Shown here in pieces: positions 1 through 10,858 of a stretch of 64,000 bases of DNA. The stretch is from Stomorhina lunata (lineage: Eukaryota; Arthropoda; Insecta; Diptera; Rhiniidae): NCBI GenBank assembly GCA_933228675.1, contig OW121741.1, positions 42,927,080-42,991,079 on the forward strand, read 5' to 3'. A program made the position numbers and the translations under genes. The notes under the pieces were generated by a model, which saw only the letters and a program-made list of their open reading frames with translations, was not told the origin of the DNA and did no database searches. Position 1 is the stretch's first letter. Each line of letters starts with the position of its first letter.

Positions 1-212
1 AAAATTTCTCATTTTCAAATGAAATTTCTCAATTTCAATTGGAATTTTCTCAAATTCAAATGGAAATTCTCTATTTCAATTGAAACTTTCTCATTTTCAA
101 ATAAAAATTCTCAATTTCAATTGGAATTTTCTCATTTTCAAATGTAAATTCTCAATTTCAAATGAAAATTTCTCAATTCAATGTGGAAATTTCTCATTTA
201 CAATTGAAAATG
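1..212. repeat. 21-bp minisatellite
   Basis: About ten tandem copies of a degenerate 21-base unit alternating between forms like AAATTTCTCATTTTCAAATG and AAATTCTCAATTTCAATTGG. The array begins at or before the window edge and degrades into AT-rich sequence after about 212. There is no unique spacer between units. Confidence 0.85.
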
Positions 213-324
213 GTGTAGTATAATATAAAAATATAAATCAATAAAATTTCCTATGGAAAATGTAAATAGAGTGATCTCTAAAATATTTTAATGCAGGTAC
301 AATTTTCTGTAAAAAATCTTTACG

Positions 325-671
325 CTACCAACGTTTTCTGGTGAACCGCCGTGGTATAGCAGGTTAGTCATCCGCCTAGCATACCAGAGGCACAAGTTCG
401 ATCCCTGGCCAGACCACTTGAAAAAATAAATTTTCAAAAAAGCCGGCGGTTCACCTCATAACTCAGCTAGCCACTGGTTATTGAGTATTAGGCTATGAAA
501 AACTTCTCTAACTAATGCATTTGCCGTTCGGAGCCGGCGTTAAAACGTAGGTCCCTTTCAATGAGTCTAAAAATAGAATCGGATGCAGCTCATTGTCTGA
601 GAGAAGTACCCCTTGTTCCAATTGGAATGTTGTCGGGGAATTATCTATCTATCTATCTACCAACGTTTTCT
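325..671 (+). mobile_element. tRNA-derived SINE, family 1, copy 1
   Basis: The SINE body is about 340-656. It opens with a tRNA-like head: an A box around TGGTATAGCAGG (351-362) and a B box GTTCGATCCC (about 396-405), the internal RNA polymerase III promoter layout. A unrelated body and a CTAT-repeat tail follow. A perfect 15-bp duplication CTACCAACGTTTTCT lies at 325-339 and 657-671, the mark of LINE-mediated insertion. Four more copies are in this window (7945, 19131, 43960 reversed, 46941). Confidence 0.9.
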
Positions 672-721
672 ACTAAAAATATATAAATATATATATAAAT
701 CTAAAAATTTTAATAGCAAAT

Positions 722-1395
722 CTATATCGTCACCTAAAATGCAAAAGGACGTAACTACACTTCTGGGTTTTTACAGGTGAAGCAAAAAACCTAATAACTA
801 TTTAACAACAAGAAACATTAAATCCAAATTTTGTAATTGGGTGGGTCAACCAGGCATCAGCAAAGAAAATTTTAAAAATGTTTTCTGAAACCAAAAGGGC
901 TTAACTAAAATATGTACAAATTTTGAGAAAAAGTTTAAAGTCGTAAATTTTGTCAAAAATATAGAGTCGGGTCTAAAATAGTATCAATTGATAATAGTAT
1001 CAATTTATTTGCGAAGCTGAATTTAATATCAAAAGATATGTTTTAAATAATTTAAAATAGGACGCACAGTCGTTTTTAAAGGACTTATTTCAGAAATAAC
1101 CCCGTAACTCTTAAACGGTTTAAGGTATTTGAAAGAAATTTTATATAGTAAGAACAGAGGAGCTTTAGGGTTGATCTGTAGGCAACATAAAGTCGGGAAG
1201 ATAGTGTTAGGCCGAAAAAACAAAGTTGAATACTCGTATTTTCTGAAACCAACTACAATACACATTTTGAGCAAAATTTTGTTTTAGTGAATAAAATCGC
1301 TATTTTTGATCGTATGCATAAAAAAAATTGGGTTGCTGTATCATAATAAATTTTTGTGTTAGTTACGCCCTTTTTCATTTCAGGTGACGATATAG
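722..1395. mobile_element. Foldback/TIR element G, copy 1
   Basis: Both ends carry CTATATCGTCACCT in inverted orientation (722 inward, 1395 inward), followed by matching blocks similar to GCAAAAGGNCGTAACTA. The interior is AT-rich and non-coding. The same termini bound a second copy at 3926-7896. I could not fix the target duplication because the flanking CTATAT is itself symmetrical, so the superfamily is unassigned. Confidence 0.7.
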
Positions 1396-2669
1396 TTTTG
1401 TATAGAAAAACTTAATGTCATCATAATTTTATATATAAGATCTAAATACCGTAAAAACGTCGTTCAAATTGTGTATAGAAAATAATAATGCCTTTAAAAT
1501 TTTGCGGTCAAAATTTTCTATTGAAAATATTGGCGCGGTGCCACTATATTTTTTTAATAATATTGAAGGCGAAATTTTATTAAGTTTTTAAGTTTTTAAT
1601 TTTAAGTAACGTTTTAAATTTTTCGTGGTTTTGTTGAATAAAACTGTCATTAAAGCTTAAATGATGATTTTTTTACAAAATAGTTCACCCAGTGCAATAA
1701 TAAAAATCCAATTACATGGCAATTTTCTCGATAATCATTTGATAATGAAATCTTTTTTCCAGTTTTTTTTTTACAATTTTATTTGCCACAAACAACAGAT
1801 GAGGTCAAATTTAAAGCTCATCTGCATATTATATCGTACATAATAGTATCATTTAATGATTTTATTTAAAAATCTTTTTTAATACCATGTTTTAAAATAC
1901 GTCATCCTGAAGTTTTAAAGATTTTCCCTTTCCTTTAGAATTGAATTAAATTATATTCAAAAATATGTAATACTAGATCTTAAACATATAAAATTTCATT
2001 AAATGTTTATCTTTTAATTTATGAAATGAAATCCATTTTTAGGGATTTATTTTAAAAAATATAACTGATTTTTTTTTTTAATTTTATCACACCCTCATTG
2101 AACTCTTAAACTAAAGTCAACACTCGAGTTGTCGTTAAAATTAATTAGGCATCAAATGACCAATATTATAGTAAATCATAACACAAATGGAGTGTGTTTT
2201 CTAAAATGAACATTATTTCAGATACCACGAGTACAAGAAATTCAACAGGCACACAAACATGGAATGACTTGAGGAATTTAAACCACTAAAGTTTCGTTCG
2301 TACTTTAAAGTGTGTAAGAGATTTAAGGAATTGTAAATGTTTTCAAAACAGTGGGGCAAGATGACAAATATTATGAAAGAAAACAAAGAATGGCAAAAAT
2401 TTAGCAAATGAGTAATTTTCACTAGATACGGAGATGTTGTTTTTGAGATCCGAAGTAAAGAAATTTGATTATATACCTGTAATACTTTTTCTTATCTTCT
2501 ATAGGGGCTGTCAGGAGAACAATATAGGGACAGCCAAAATAAGCATTTTACGCGAAACTTAGTTGAATATCGTATATGTAATATGGATATTATGCGATCA
2601 GCGATTAATGCCACTTGAAGATCTTCGATATTGCTTAACTGAAACATTTTTTAAATTCCAAAAATATCC
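1396..2669. other. AT-rich stretch, no feature seen
   Basis: Low-complexity AT-rich DNA. The small ORFs at 1661-1843 and 2213-2422 resemble no family and have the composition expected by chance. No TIR pair or recognised repeat was found. Confidence 0.6.
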
Positions 2670-3836
2670 CACTGCACAGTGGGAAAATACGGCCAAAACT
2701 CAATAACTTGGTCATTTCTTAACTTTTTTTTCTTGAAATTTTCTGTGCATGTAAATAATATACCTTTAGCTAAACTGAAATAGTTTTTTTAAGAAAATAA
2801 AAAGGCTGTGGTCACTTAAAACTGGACTACTAAATATGCTGAAAAATCTTTGCTGGCGATTTTAAAAATTATTTACTTAAATCGGATAATATATGAAAAT
2901 AATACCTATTCTAAGACATACGTCTTGTCAAAATCGGACATATCCTTTTAAAGATATTGGCCTCATAATATGAGCTTATAACCAGATTTTGTATGCTTTT
3001 AATAAATCTACAGAAAAACTCTAAACATTTAATATTCTTATAAAAATAATTACTAGTCCTTGAATAATATAAAATTTTTGGATTTAAAAGTTTTTATTGC
3101 GTCCACAATTATGTGACCACTACCTGTATACTCAAATAGACTATATAAGGTCACTCAAAATTAAAAATTTTGTTGTTTTTTTATGTTTACATTGAATTAG
3201 AAAGAAAGCTAAAGAAATGACATAAAAATATTACATCATGCCTAAATTTCACTTCAAGTAGTGATTTTTCTTCGCGATAAATTGCATAAAATGGGGTGTC
3301 ACTAAAAACGTTATAATTCTTAAAATTGAATGCAAATGGATACGAAATTCATAGAGCTTATTACTGATTCAATTCAGCTATTCGAAGCTGTTGTGCTTCA
3401 ACCTCTAAAAACCTCTAAAAAAAATTGCCGGTCTGTTACTCTTTGTATTTAAAATTAAAAAAAAAAATTATAGTTGTTTTAACTGCCAGAATTCTACATA
3501 AAGCATAGGTCAAAAAATATCGAAACTGGCTCGGTTAATTAGCACAAGGTATCTATTCTTTAATCCAAAAAAGAAAATAACTTAAGATTTTACAATTTTT
3601 CCAATATTATCCGAATTTTATTTATAGGTTCAAATATACAGTAAATTTTATTAAGAACATAAAAATAAATATTCAAATTTTGAGGAATTATTACAGTCTT
3701 AGTAGACAATGCAGAAGGTAAAAATTTGGGATTACATGTTTTGAAATGTCAGCTCTAATCTGACATCAAAATTTGTTTAAAAAAAAAGTTAAAAACATCT
3801 TTGGGGGTTTTGGCCATAATTTCCTACTGTGCACTG
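2670..3836. mobile_element. Transib-like MITE C
   Basis: The element spans 2675-3831 (1157 bp). It starts CACAGTGGGAAAATACGG and ends in the inverted form CCATAATTTCCTACTGTG. A perfect 5-bp duplication CACTG lies at 2670-2674 and 3832-3836. Both ends place a CCAAAA block 11 bp inside the terminal heptamer. The interior is AT-rich without a transposase, so it is non-autonomous. A 5-bp duplication plus CAC-type heptamer ends point to the Transib superfamily; that assignment is inference. Confidence 0.8.
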
Positions 3837-4234
3837 GTCTTCAAAATTGTAGTTTTTAATGGATTTCAGATTTTTGATTTGAAATGTTAGGTCTACTAGC
3901 CCTGCAGTAAATATCGAAAATTTCCATATCGTCACCTGAAATGCAAAAAGGCGTAACTAACACAAAAACTTAAATTGATTTTATGCTTGATTATATTATA
4001 ATATATCTACCGAAAAAAACATCTATCTACGATCAAAAGCAGCGATTTTATTCACTAACAACAAAAACATTATTTTTTTCTGATGTCATCAACTTTTGGA
4101 CCACACATGAATCTGTATTTCCACAAATATTAAATTTCATTCAAATATCTTTTATCGTTTAGGAGTTACAGGATTATTCCTGAAATAAATCTTTTAAGGA
4201 CCACTGTGAGTCCTATTTTAAATTCTTTAAAACT

Positions 4235-4850
4235 TATCAGCCTAACCACAGAACAAATTTTAAAGTCGATTTTATGTGAAATCAATTTTAAAGTCGACTT
4301 TTTCAATTTTTCGTACCATAAGAAATTTTTAAAATAAGACTAAAAATATTTTTAAACAAATAAATTCAAATATTACAAAAGCTTTCTTCAATAAATAGAA
4401 ATAATAAAATAAAATTTCAAAAAATTCCAAAAACAAAATATTAAGAAAATTTTGTGTACATTAGACAAAACAGCATAAATTAATATTTTTAATTTTTTCA
4501 TAATATGATGAAAAATTGTTTAAATGCTCATCAGTTTTTACAAAAAATGCGTTTTTTTATGAAATAATAATAGAAAACAACAATTGTTATATGATCCCAA
4601 AACTCTTTAAAAAAATTAACTTGAAAATGTATGTAATGACTAAAAATTGTGAAAAATTTCCAATTTCGACTTAATATTTTTTTCCAACGGATCACAAAAT
4701 GAAAAATATTCAAAAAGAAAAAACTTATTTTAGTTTTTAAAATGAAGGTTTCAAATTTTATTTAAAATTTGTTTTGTGGTACGATTTTCAAAATAAAGTC
4801 GACTTTTTCGGTCTAAAGTCGACTTTAAATGTTCTGTGGTTAGGCTGTAT
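4235..4850. mobile_element. Short TIR element with 17-bp perfect TIRs
   Basis: The element spans 4238-4847 with perfect 17-bp inverted ends CAGCCTAACCACAGAAC. The trinucleotide TAT flanks both sides (4235-4237, 4848-4850). Next to each end are AAAGTCGA-type blocks. No coding potential. A 3-bp duplication would fit PIF/Harbinger or CACTA-type elements, but three bases can match by chance, so the superfamily is open. Confidence 0.65.
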
Positions 4851-5031
4851 GCTTTTACTTTTAATTATGCTTCGAAAATAAACTTGCACCATTTTTTTAG
4901 ACCCGTCTTCATATTTTTGACAAATAAAATATAAATTTTGAAAAAGTTTAAATTTTTGTTCAAAATTTGTATGATATTTAAGACCTTTTGGTTTTGGGAA
5001 ATATTCAACATGTAGTTAAGTTCTTTTGTAT

Positions 5032-5104
5032 CGGACTCTATTCTTTTTATATCAGACTCTATTCCTTTTATACCGAACTCTATTCCTTTTATATCGGACT
5101 CTAT
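5032..5104 (-). repeat. 23-bp tandem repeat at a LINE 3' tail
   Basis: Four tandem units of about 23 bp (plus-strand core TCGGACTCTATTCC) lie exactly at the 3' end of the minus-strand RTE-like LINE. RTE elements commonly end in short tandem repeats, so this is probably the LINE tail. One related unit is beside the LINE fragment at about 56310. Confidence 0.7.
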
Positions 5105-5962
5105 TGCCTCATTCCAAGAATAGTTTGCTGCTCGCAGCTCCGCATCAATTGACCTTCTCCATGTTCTAGCAAGTACACCAACAAGACGGCCGCTTTCTTG
5201 TGGATTCCAACGAAGCGCTTGTCGAGCAATGTTGGTATTTGGCCTTCGAAGTGTGTGGCCTATCCACCGCCATTTCCATTGACATATTTCTATAGAAGCA
5301 GGGACTGACGCGTTAAGTAGATCTTCATTTCTTATGCGATTTGGCCACCATATATTTAAAATTTGCCGTAAGCATTTGTTTGCAAAGGTTTGCAGGCGCT
5401 TGTCGATGGCATTTGTGCGTTACCAAGTTTCGCAACTGTATTACAAGATGGACTTGACATTCGAGTTGTATATTCGTAACTTAGTTGTAGTTGATATTTG
5501 CTCAGATTTCCAAATGGCTCGGAGAATGCCGAATGTAGATTTTGACTTGTTAATACGCGATTAAATATCAACCTATTGTAGATACATAACTTCCAAGGCA
5601 AATATAGGTACCTACACATCCAATAACCTAGTTATTCACATTGATGTGTTTTGACTTGTTTACGCCATAGCCTCCAGGCATAATCTTTGTCTTGAAAATA
5701 TTGATTTCCAGCCCAGCTGCCCGAGATTCAACAGTGATAGTATTTTCTTGGAGGTGATCTGAGCTTTGACTTAGAAGACATACGTCATCAGCATATTCCA
5801 AGTCCTCGATTAGTTTAAAGGATATCCATTAGATACCGTGTCTACCATTCAGAGCAGTGCGCATTATGCTGTCGATGAAGAGTATAAAAAGTATAGGTGA
5901 CAAGATACATCCTTGTCTTACTCGAGTAGTAACTTCGAATGGATTTGACAATATACCTTTGT

Positions 5963-6295
5963 CTAGGACACGACATTTAAATTCACGTACATTACCCGAA
6001 TTAAGTTCAGAATTTTCGTTGACATGTTACGATTTTCTAAAATTCTCCATAGATAGTTCCTATTGGCACTGTCGAAGGGGTTCATAAAGTCGATAAACGC
6101 TAGGTAAACGGGGGTGCGGAATTCATTGCATTGCTCTAGTACTATTCTTGCTGTGTTAATTAGATCAACACAAGAACGGTTCCCTCTGAAACCAAACTGA
6201 TTTTCGCGGAGTGTAGAGGAAACACCGTCGAATATTCTATTTAAAATAACTCGACTTAGTTTTTTGCTCGGAATTGGAAGAAGTGTTATACCCAT
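5963..6295 (-). pseudogene. RT palm fragment of the RTE-like LINE
   Basis: A 110-codon open stretch encoding RT blocks 1 to 3: an IPSKKLSRVILNRI helix, QFGFRGNRSCVDLI, and the block with FIDF. The first catalytic Asp sits in AFIDF. It is closed at both ends by frameshifts, with the next RT block continuing in another frame toward 5784. No start codon or promoter is implied; this is a surviving window in a decayed ORF. Confidence 0.8.
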
Positions 6296-6535
6296 GTATT
6301 TATCGCAGTTTTTATATTCACCCTTGTCTAGTATTTTGAGTAGTATACCTTCATCCCATTATTATATTTTACGCACAAATGGGTGCAACAGTCTCGCCGA
6401 TCCTTCAACATCACATAAAAGGATCTCCGCTGAGATATTGTCATTGCCCGGGGCCTTGTTGCGCTTAAGGCTTTTAATAGCATTCTTCACTTCTTGTTTT
6501 GTCTGAAATTCCATTGAATAAACTGTCATGGTTGG

Positions 6536-6842
6536 TTTCATTTTGCACTTCCGTCAACACTTCTTATCCAATAGGATTGTTTTATGTTGACTAGAAGTGT
6601 TCCATCCATCCTATTAATTGTTCATTCGAGAAGTGTACCGCTTCTACTCAGGATGGAACTGTTGGTGTATTGTAGACCTTAATGTCATTCATTTCATTTT
6701 GCACTTCCGTCAACACTTCTTATCCAATAGGATTGTTTTATGTTGACTAGAAGTGTTCCATCCATCCTATTAATTGTTCATTCGAGAAGTGTACCGCTTC
6801 TACTCAGGATGGAACTGTTGGTGTATTGTAGACCTTAATGTC
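6536..6842. repeat. 156-bp tandem duplication in LINE copy 1
   Basis: Two essentially identical about 151-bp units (6536-6686 and 6692-6842) with a 156-bp offset. The unit encodes the LINE linker (EQLIGWMEHF reading on the minus strand) and contains the short inverted pair AACACTTCT/AGAAGTGTT. The near-identity shows the duplication is younger than the decay of the ORF. Confidence 0.9.
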
Positions 6843-7150
6843 GCCTATACTTGCAGCTGATTCAGCTTGGCTCGCTTGTTCGTCTATCCACATTTTGTTG
6901 TCCCTTCTTGCAGACCTTTTCATTCTGTTGGATAGGCCACGGCATGTTGTATGGAGAACTTCAACATCTCCATTTTTATTTAATATTGTATTTTTTAGAA
7001 TTTTAAGTTGTCCCATGTTGTTTCGGTGAGCCAAATTTTCCTTTTATGATCTTTTAATCCTAATGTTTGTTGACCAAGCTCATTGTACGTTTTAATGACA
7101 CTTCTAGAAATTTCGTTAATACTTGCGACGTTGTTGTTAATAACATCTGG

Positions 7151-7443
7151 AAGCCGATTCCTTATGGAAGTATTAAAGGCATTTCGATATCTTTTTGATT
7201 CCAATTTTCCTACATCAAATTTCCGATAGTCTTTTGCCGTATCAGACCTCAGAGCCGCTACTTTTAATTGAACTTTACATGTTTCTAAATAGTGGTCGCT
7301 ATTTGAAAGCCGATTCCTCATGGAAGTATTAAAGGCTTTCCGATTCCAATTTCCCTACATCAATTTTCCGATCGGCTTTTGCCGTATTAGACCTCAGAGC
7401 CGCTACTTTTAATCTAACTTTACATATTACTAAATGGTGGTTG
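7151..7443. repeat. Second 156-bp tandem duplication in LINE copy 1
   Basis: Units begin at 7151 and 7307 with AAGCCGATTCCT, again a 156-bp offset, in a different segment of the LINE (end of the endonuclease, with HHLVICKVRLK-type reading). The second unit has lost about 20 bp and has diverged more than the 6536-6842 pair. Confidence 0.85.
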
Positions 7444-7932
7444 CTATTTATATCTGCGTGCATCAAGTAAAGATGGTCGTGCCTTAGAATTGATCAAAAT
7501 ATGATCAATTTTGTTATTTTATGGTGAAGTTCGATCAATCCCCGTTATAGTCTCTAACTCCGTCACCGTGCTTACCAATGTAATTGTTTAAACCTACCTT
7601 GGCGTTGTGTACATTGTGGTTAATCCAACTGCTGATACTTGATATTTATTAAATCATGGCCTTTGTTATATTTTTTTTATATCAGGAAGCCCACACCCCT
7701 ACTAGGCTCATCGCCATCCGGACGAACCGATTTTTATTATTTTAATTATTAGAATTTTCTTCGCTGACGCTTTGTTGACCCAATTCCAAAATTTGGATTT
7801 AACGTTTCTTGTAGTTTACAAGTTATAATGTTTTTTGCTTTTCCTGTAAAAAAACTAAAAGTGTATTTGCACCCTTTTGAATTTCAGGTGACGACATGTT
7901 ATTTATGTACATATACGAAGAAATTATACTTC

Positions 7933-8266
7933 TAACTTTAAATGTGAACCGTCGTGGTATAGCAGGTTAGTCAGCCGCCCAGCATACCAGAGGTCTCAAG
8001 TTCGATCCCTGTCCAGACCCACTTGAAAAAAATAAATAAATTTTCAAAAAAGCGACTGTTTCACCTCATAACTCAGGTAGCCACTAGTTATTAAGTATAA
8101 GGCTATGTAAAACTTCTCTAACTAATGCGTTTGCGGTTCGGAGTCGGAGTTAAAACGTAGGTCCCTTTCAATGAGTCTAAAAATAGATTCGGATGCAGCT
8201 CTGAGAGAAGTATTCCTTGTTCCAATTGGAATGTTGTAGGGGAATTATATATATAACTTTAAATGT
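7933..8266 (+). mobile_element. tRNA-derived SINE, family 1, copy 2
   Basis: The body is 7945-8253, with the same A box, B box and TA-rich tail as the copy at 340. A duplication TAACTTTAAATG lies at 7933-7944 and 8254-8265. It sits about 50 bp outside the right end of foldback element G copy 2. Confidence 0.88.
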
Positions 8267-9130
8267 CTTTTTGACGATTTCACATTAATTCTCATGGTTA
8301 TTCATAACTTCTGCTATTTATTTTACATTTTACAACGCTCTCGTATTTACAATGAAAATCTAGACTTTATAAAAAATAAATCACTACCCTCAATTGTGGA
8401 ACGAATTAACAGTGGCGGTGGTGGTCATAGTCAACTCTTAATAAAGCGTTCCTAATTCCCAATACAGGATTCGGGTTCACACCAACAATAAAATAACAAC
8501 CGAATATATAAAACTAACTGCCAACAGGCCAAATGACTCCAACCCTGTTGACAGTTGACGCCAGAAGGACGACAATGAATTCTTAATGTTTATTATTAGA
8601 GTCTGTGTGTGTGTGTGAGCATGTAATTGAATGTGAGAAAATGAGTGAGTGTGAGCTTGCAGGATATAGAAGCCAAAAGCAACAAGCGACAAACTTAACG
8701 TAATAATGATTAAAAATATTTTTACGTAACATTTAACCAGTTTAATATTATAATTTAATATTCAAATAAATGAACTACAATAACATTAATGTTTTTACGA
8801 ACAAAAGAGGGTTAAATGGAAAAGTCATAGATAATAAGGGAGAGGGAAAACAAAACAAATTGGACATGGGAGTGATATTACATGAAATATTTCTTAATTA
8901 TTAGGGAAATACTTCATACATGTTATGAGAAATTCTTTTATATTGGAAAAACACTCATAAATTTTGAAAAAATACTCAATTTGAAAGTGCATCCAAAGAA
9001 CAGGAAATGTTTAAATGATTCAGAACTGTTAAAGAATTTCATTTATATTGTATTTCTCAAAGATTTATTGTGTTCTGATAAATGCGTCGATTTCTTATGT
9101 AAGTTTTCTGATATCAGACCAACTTTTGTT
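8267..9130. other. Unassigned region with GT/GA microsatellite
   Basis: No transposon signature. A GTGTGTGTGTGTGAG tract near 8604-8618 and GAGTGAGTGTGAG near 8642 form a short microsatellite. ORFs at 8477-8692 and 8882-9154 match no family known to me. The composition is less repetitive than the neighbours, so this may be unique host sequence. Confidence 0.5.
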
Positions 9131-9164
9131 TCCTCATTATCGTCGAGATGTTAGGGATACGTCA

Positions 9165-9394
9165 TTCCATGAATAGTTTGCTGCTTCTAACTCCGCATCA
9201 ATTGATCTTCTTCACATTCTAGCAGGTAAACCAATACGACGGCCGCTTCCTTGTTTAACCCAACGAAGCGCTTGTCGAGCAATATTGGTATTTGGCCTTC
9301 GAAGTGTGTGGCCTATCCACCGCCATTTCCGTTGACATTCTTCTATAGAAGCAGGGATTTGTAGTGTTTAGTAGATCTTTACTTCTTATGCGAT
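9165..9394 (-). mobile_element. RTE-like LINE copy 2, C-terminal part
   Basis: Closely similar to 5105-5341 of copy 1: it encodes the RWIGHTLRRPN C-terminal motif on the minus strand. Similarity stops abruptly after CTTATGCGAT at 9394, where a plus-strand RNase H LINE begins. The upstream RT part resumes at 10859. About 490 bp present in copy 1 between these points are missing. Confidence 0.85.
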
Positions 9395-10227
9395 GACTAC
9401 TCTCTGCGAAGGGTAGTCATCTTGTCGTGATGCAGAGGCTTACGCGCAATGAACCGAAAGGCTATGCTGGTGGAGTTGTTACATCTCCGGTAGGGTCACC
9501 CATACCAGACAGGCTTAGTATAGCACTACTAAGAACTACCCACCCCTCGTATCACCAGGCGTCTGTTTTCCACATTGGGCGGCCAATTCGAAAGCTACTG
9601 AGACTTGCTTGGTAAATGCACCTGGCCAAGCTAATCTTGCTGCTTTCACTAAAATTTTAAGAACGTCCGCTCTAATGGTTACTGGTGCCTTAAGAACTAC
9701 ACCATCTAAGGAGCTCTTTGTCATGCTCAACTGGCTCCCAGTCGAACTAATGGCACAGCAAATCGCCCTTAACTCGGCTGTCCGACTTAGCACTATCGGA
9801 ACCCGGTCTCATTCGCAATTTGGGCACTCCATATCATAATTACTCCAAGTCATAATTATGCCTGACAACATTGACTAAATTTCCACCCCACTCTTTGATA
9901 AATCCTTTACTGTAACTATCTCTGGAGACCCATCATCCCTTAATGACGGCTGTTTGGAGGTATATACGGACGGATCCAAGTCAAAGATGGGCGTGGGATT
10001 GAGCTCCTCCATTCCACTTTTAGGGAAGGAAATCTGTTTTAAACTCCCTGATCAGTGTAGTATCCGAGATATCGGCCATATACAAAGCTGTTAAATGGTT
10101 AAGATACTACAGAATATACGACAGGGATATTGGCTTCTGTATCAACAGTCAGGCTGCCATAAAATCCCTATCTAATGTCCACACGACATCTGTTCTCACC
10201 CGTAAATGCCGAGCATCTCTTAATGAG

Positions 10228-10590
10228 ATGGCGAGACATTGCAATATCGAACTATTCTTGGTACCCGGGCACAACAACATACCTGGTAACTCCACTGCGG
10301 ACAGACTTGCTAAATCCGGTGCTCTTCTGAGTCAGGATAACATCGATCAATTTACGGGATTACCGCTATCCGCCTGCAAATCAGAATTTAGGCAACTTCT
10401 TTACGGATCAGCGCAGAACACCTGGTCCTTCGAAACCACTTGTTCAATATCGAGGCAAACATGGCCGACCTGTGATAATAAACATTCAAAGTGCTTGGTT
10501 TCTCTACCTTGCCACAGACTCCGCAACCTAATCTCGACCCTAACAGGTCACTGTACTTTTGGGCTGCATGCCAGAAGGCTTAACCTTTAA
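10228..10590 (+). pseudogene. RNase H C-terminal half and downstream LINE domain
   Basis: 120 codons open. Residues 9-32 carry the last RNase H motif, FLVPGHNNIPGNSTADRLAK, with the HNN/ADRLAK signature. The rest matches the region after RNase H in I-group LINEs, including a short tryptophan-rich block and the LTGHCTFG motif near the end. The expected CRSC zinc-binding stretch is disrupted directly after the stop, where a strong hairpin (10633-10668) is found. Confidence 0.8.
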
Positions 10591-10632
10591 CACCATGACT
10601 ACCGAAGTTGTCACAACGTCGAAGAGGAGGAG

Positions 10633-10668
10633 GCGCCCCCAGATAGGAGGCTACCTATTTGGGGGCGC
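10633..10668. repeat. 15-bp inverted repeat hairpin
   Basis: Left arm GCGCCCCCAGATAGG (10633-10647), loop AGGCTA, right arm CCTATTTGGGGGCGC (10654-10668). All 15 pairs form, one as G-T. It is strikingly GC-rich for this window and lies where the cysteine-rich C-terminal region of the LINE should be. Confidence 0.85.
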
Positions 10669-10858
10669 ATTATCTGCATGATTTATCCGTTCTAGCGAGT
10701 ATTGACATTCGTAAATTAGACTCATTTATCAGAGCTACAGGCTGGCTAGCCTCTCACTGATGGCCTGGAATTAATTATCTTCGTTTTATTTTCCAGTCTA
10801 TCCCCTGCAGGTGCCTCAAAGGGACCTTTTCTAGGACCCTAGTGACGCTGACTTAACA

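Larger units (their letters stand above)
5105..7722 (-). mobile_element. RTE-like non-LTR retrotransposon, dead copy 1
   Basis: Read on the minus strand, the order is endonuclease remnant (about 7450-7722, with GVGFL and a GKHGDGVRD motif near 7560), a linker related to RTE-type proteins (6804-7321), then reverse transcriptase. RT shows QFGFRGNRSC and FIDFMNPFDS (5963-6295), RQGCILSP near 5905 and a YADD box at 5784-5795. The C-terminal WKWRWIGHTLRRPN motif is near 5270. Stops and frameshifts break every domain, and part of the endonuclease is deleted. Two internal tandem duplications, both with period 156 bp, lie at 6536-6842 and 7151-7443. The RTE clade is judged from the endonuclease and linker motifs. 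Confidence 0.85.
3926..7896. mobile_element. Foldback/TIR element G, copy 2, split by a LINE
   Basis: The left end ATATCGTCACCTGAAATG (from 3926) is matched by the inverted GGTGACG end at about 7885-7893. Internal blocks around 4880-5030 and 7740-7890 match the first copy (722-1395) in inverted orientation, but here they are separated by an RTE-like LINE (about 5035-7722). A 610-bp TIR element (4238-4847) sits in its left part. Confidence 0.65.
9396..10855 (+). mobile_element. RNase H-bearing LINE (I/LOA-like group), 5'-truncated
   Basis: A plus-strand remnant. The RT connection region reads VTGALRTTPSKELF (9609-9839). The RNase H domain starts with YTDGSK (9963-9980), followed in a shifted frame by EISAIYKA and INSQAAIKSL near 10141, then VPGHNNIPGNSTADRLAK (from about 10261). 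The C-terminus reads LTGHCTFGLHARRL and ends with a tail to a TGA at 10758-10760. The RNase H D of the usual DSQAAIKAL motif is N here (codon 10144-10146), so the enzyme is dead. It separates two parts of RTE-like LINE copy 2. Confidence 0.85.

Noticed and set aside
1..212. Possible CRISPR-like repeat array
   Set aside because: Units are contiguous, degenerate and lack unique spacers; the context is an animal genome. It is a minisatellite.
340..420. Possible tRNA gene from A and B boxes
   Set aside because: No acceptor-stem pairing, and the head recurs with the same unrelated body in five copies, so it is a SINE.
2805..3130. Tc1-like TIR pair (GTGGTCAC near 2808 and its complement near 3108) inside MITE C
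   Set aside because: Only 8-10 bases match and the TA flanks are not convincing.
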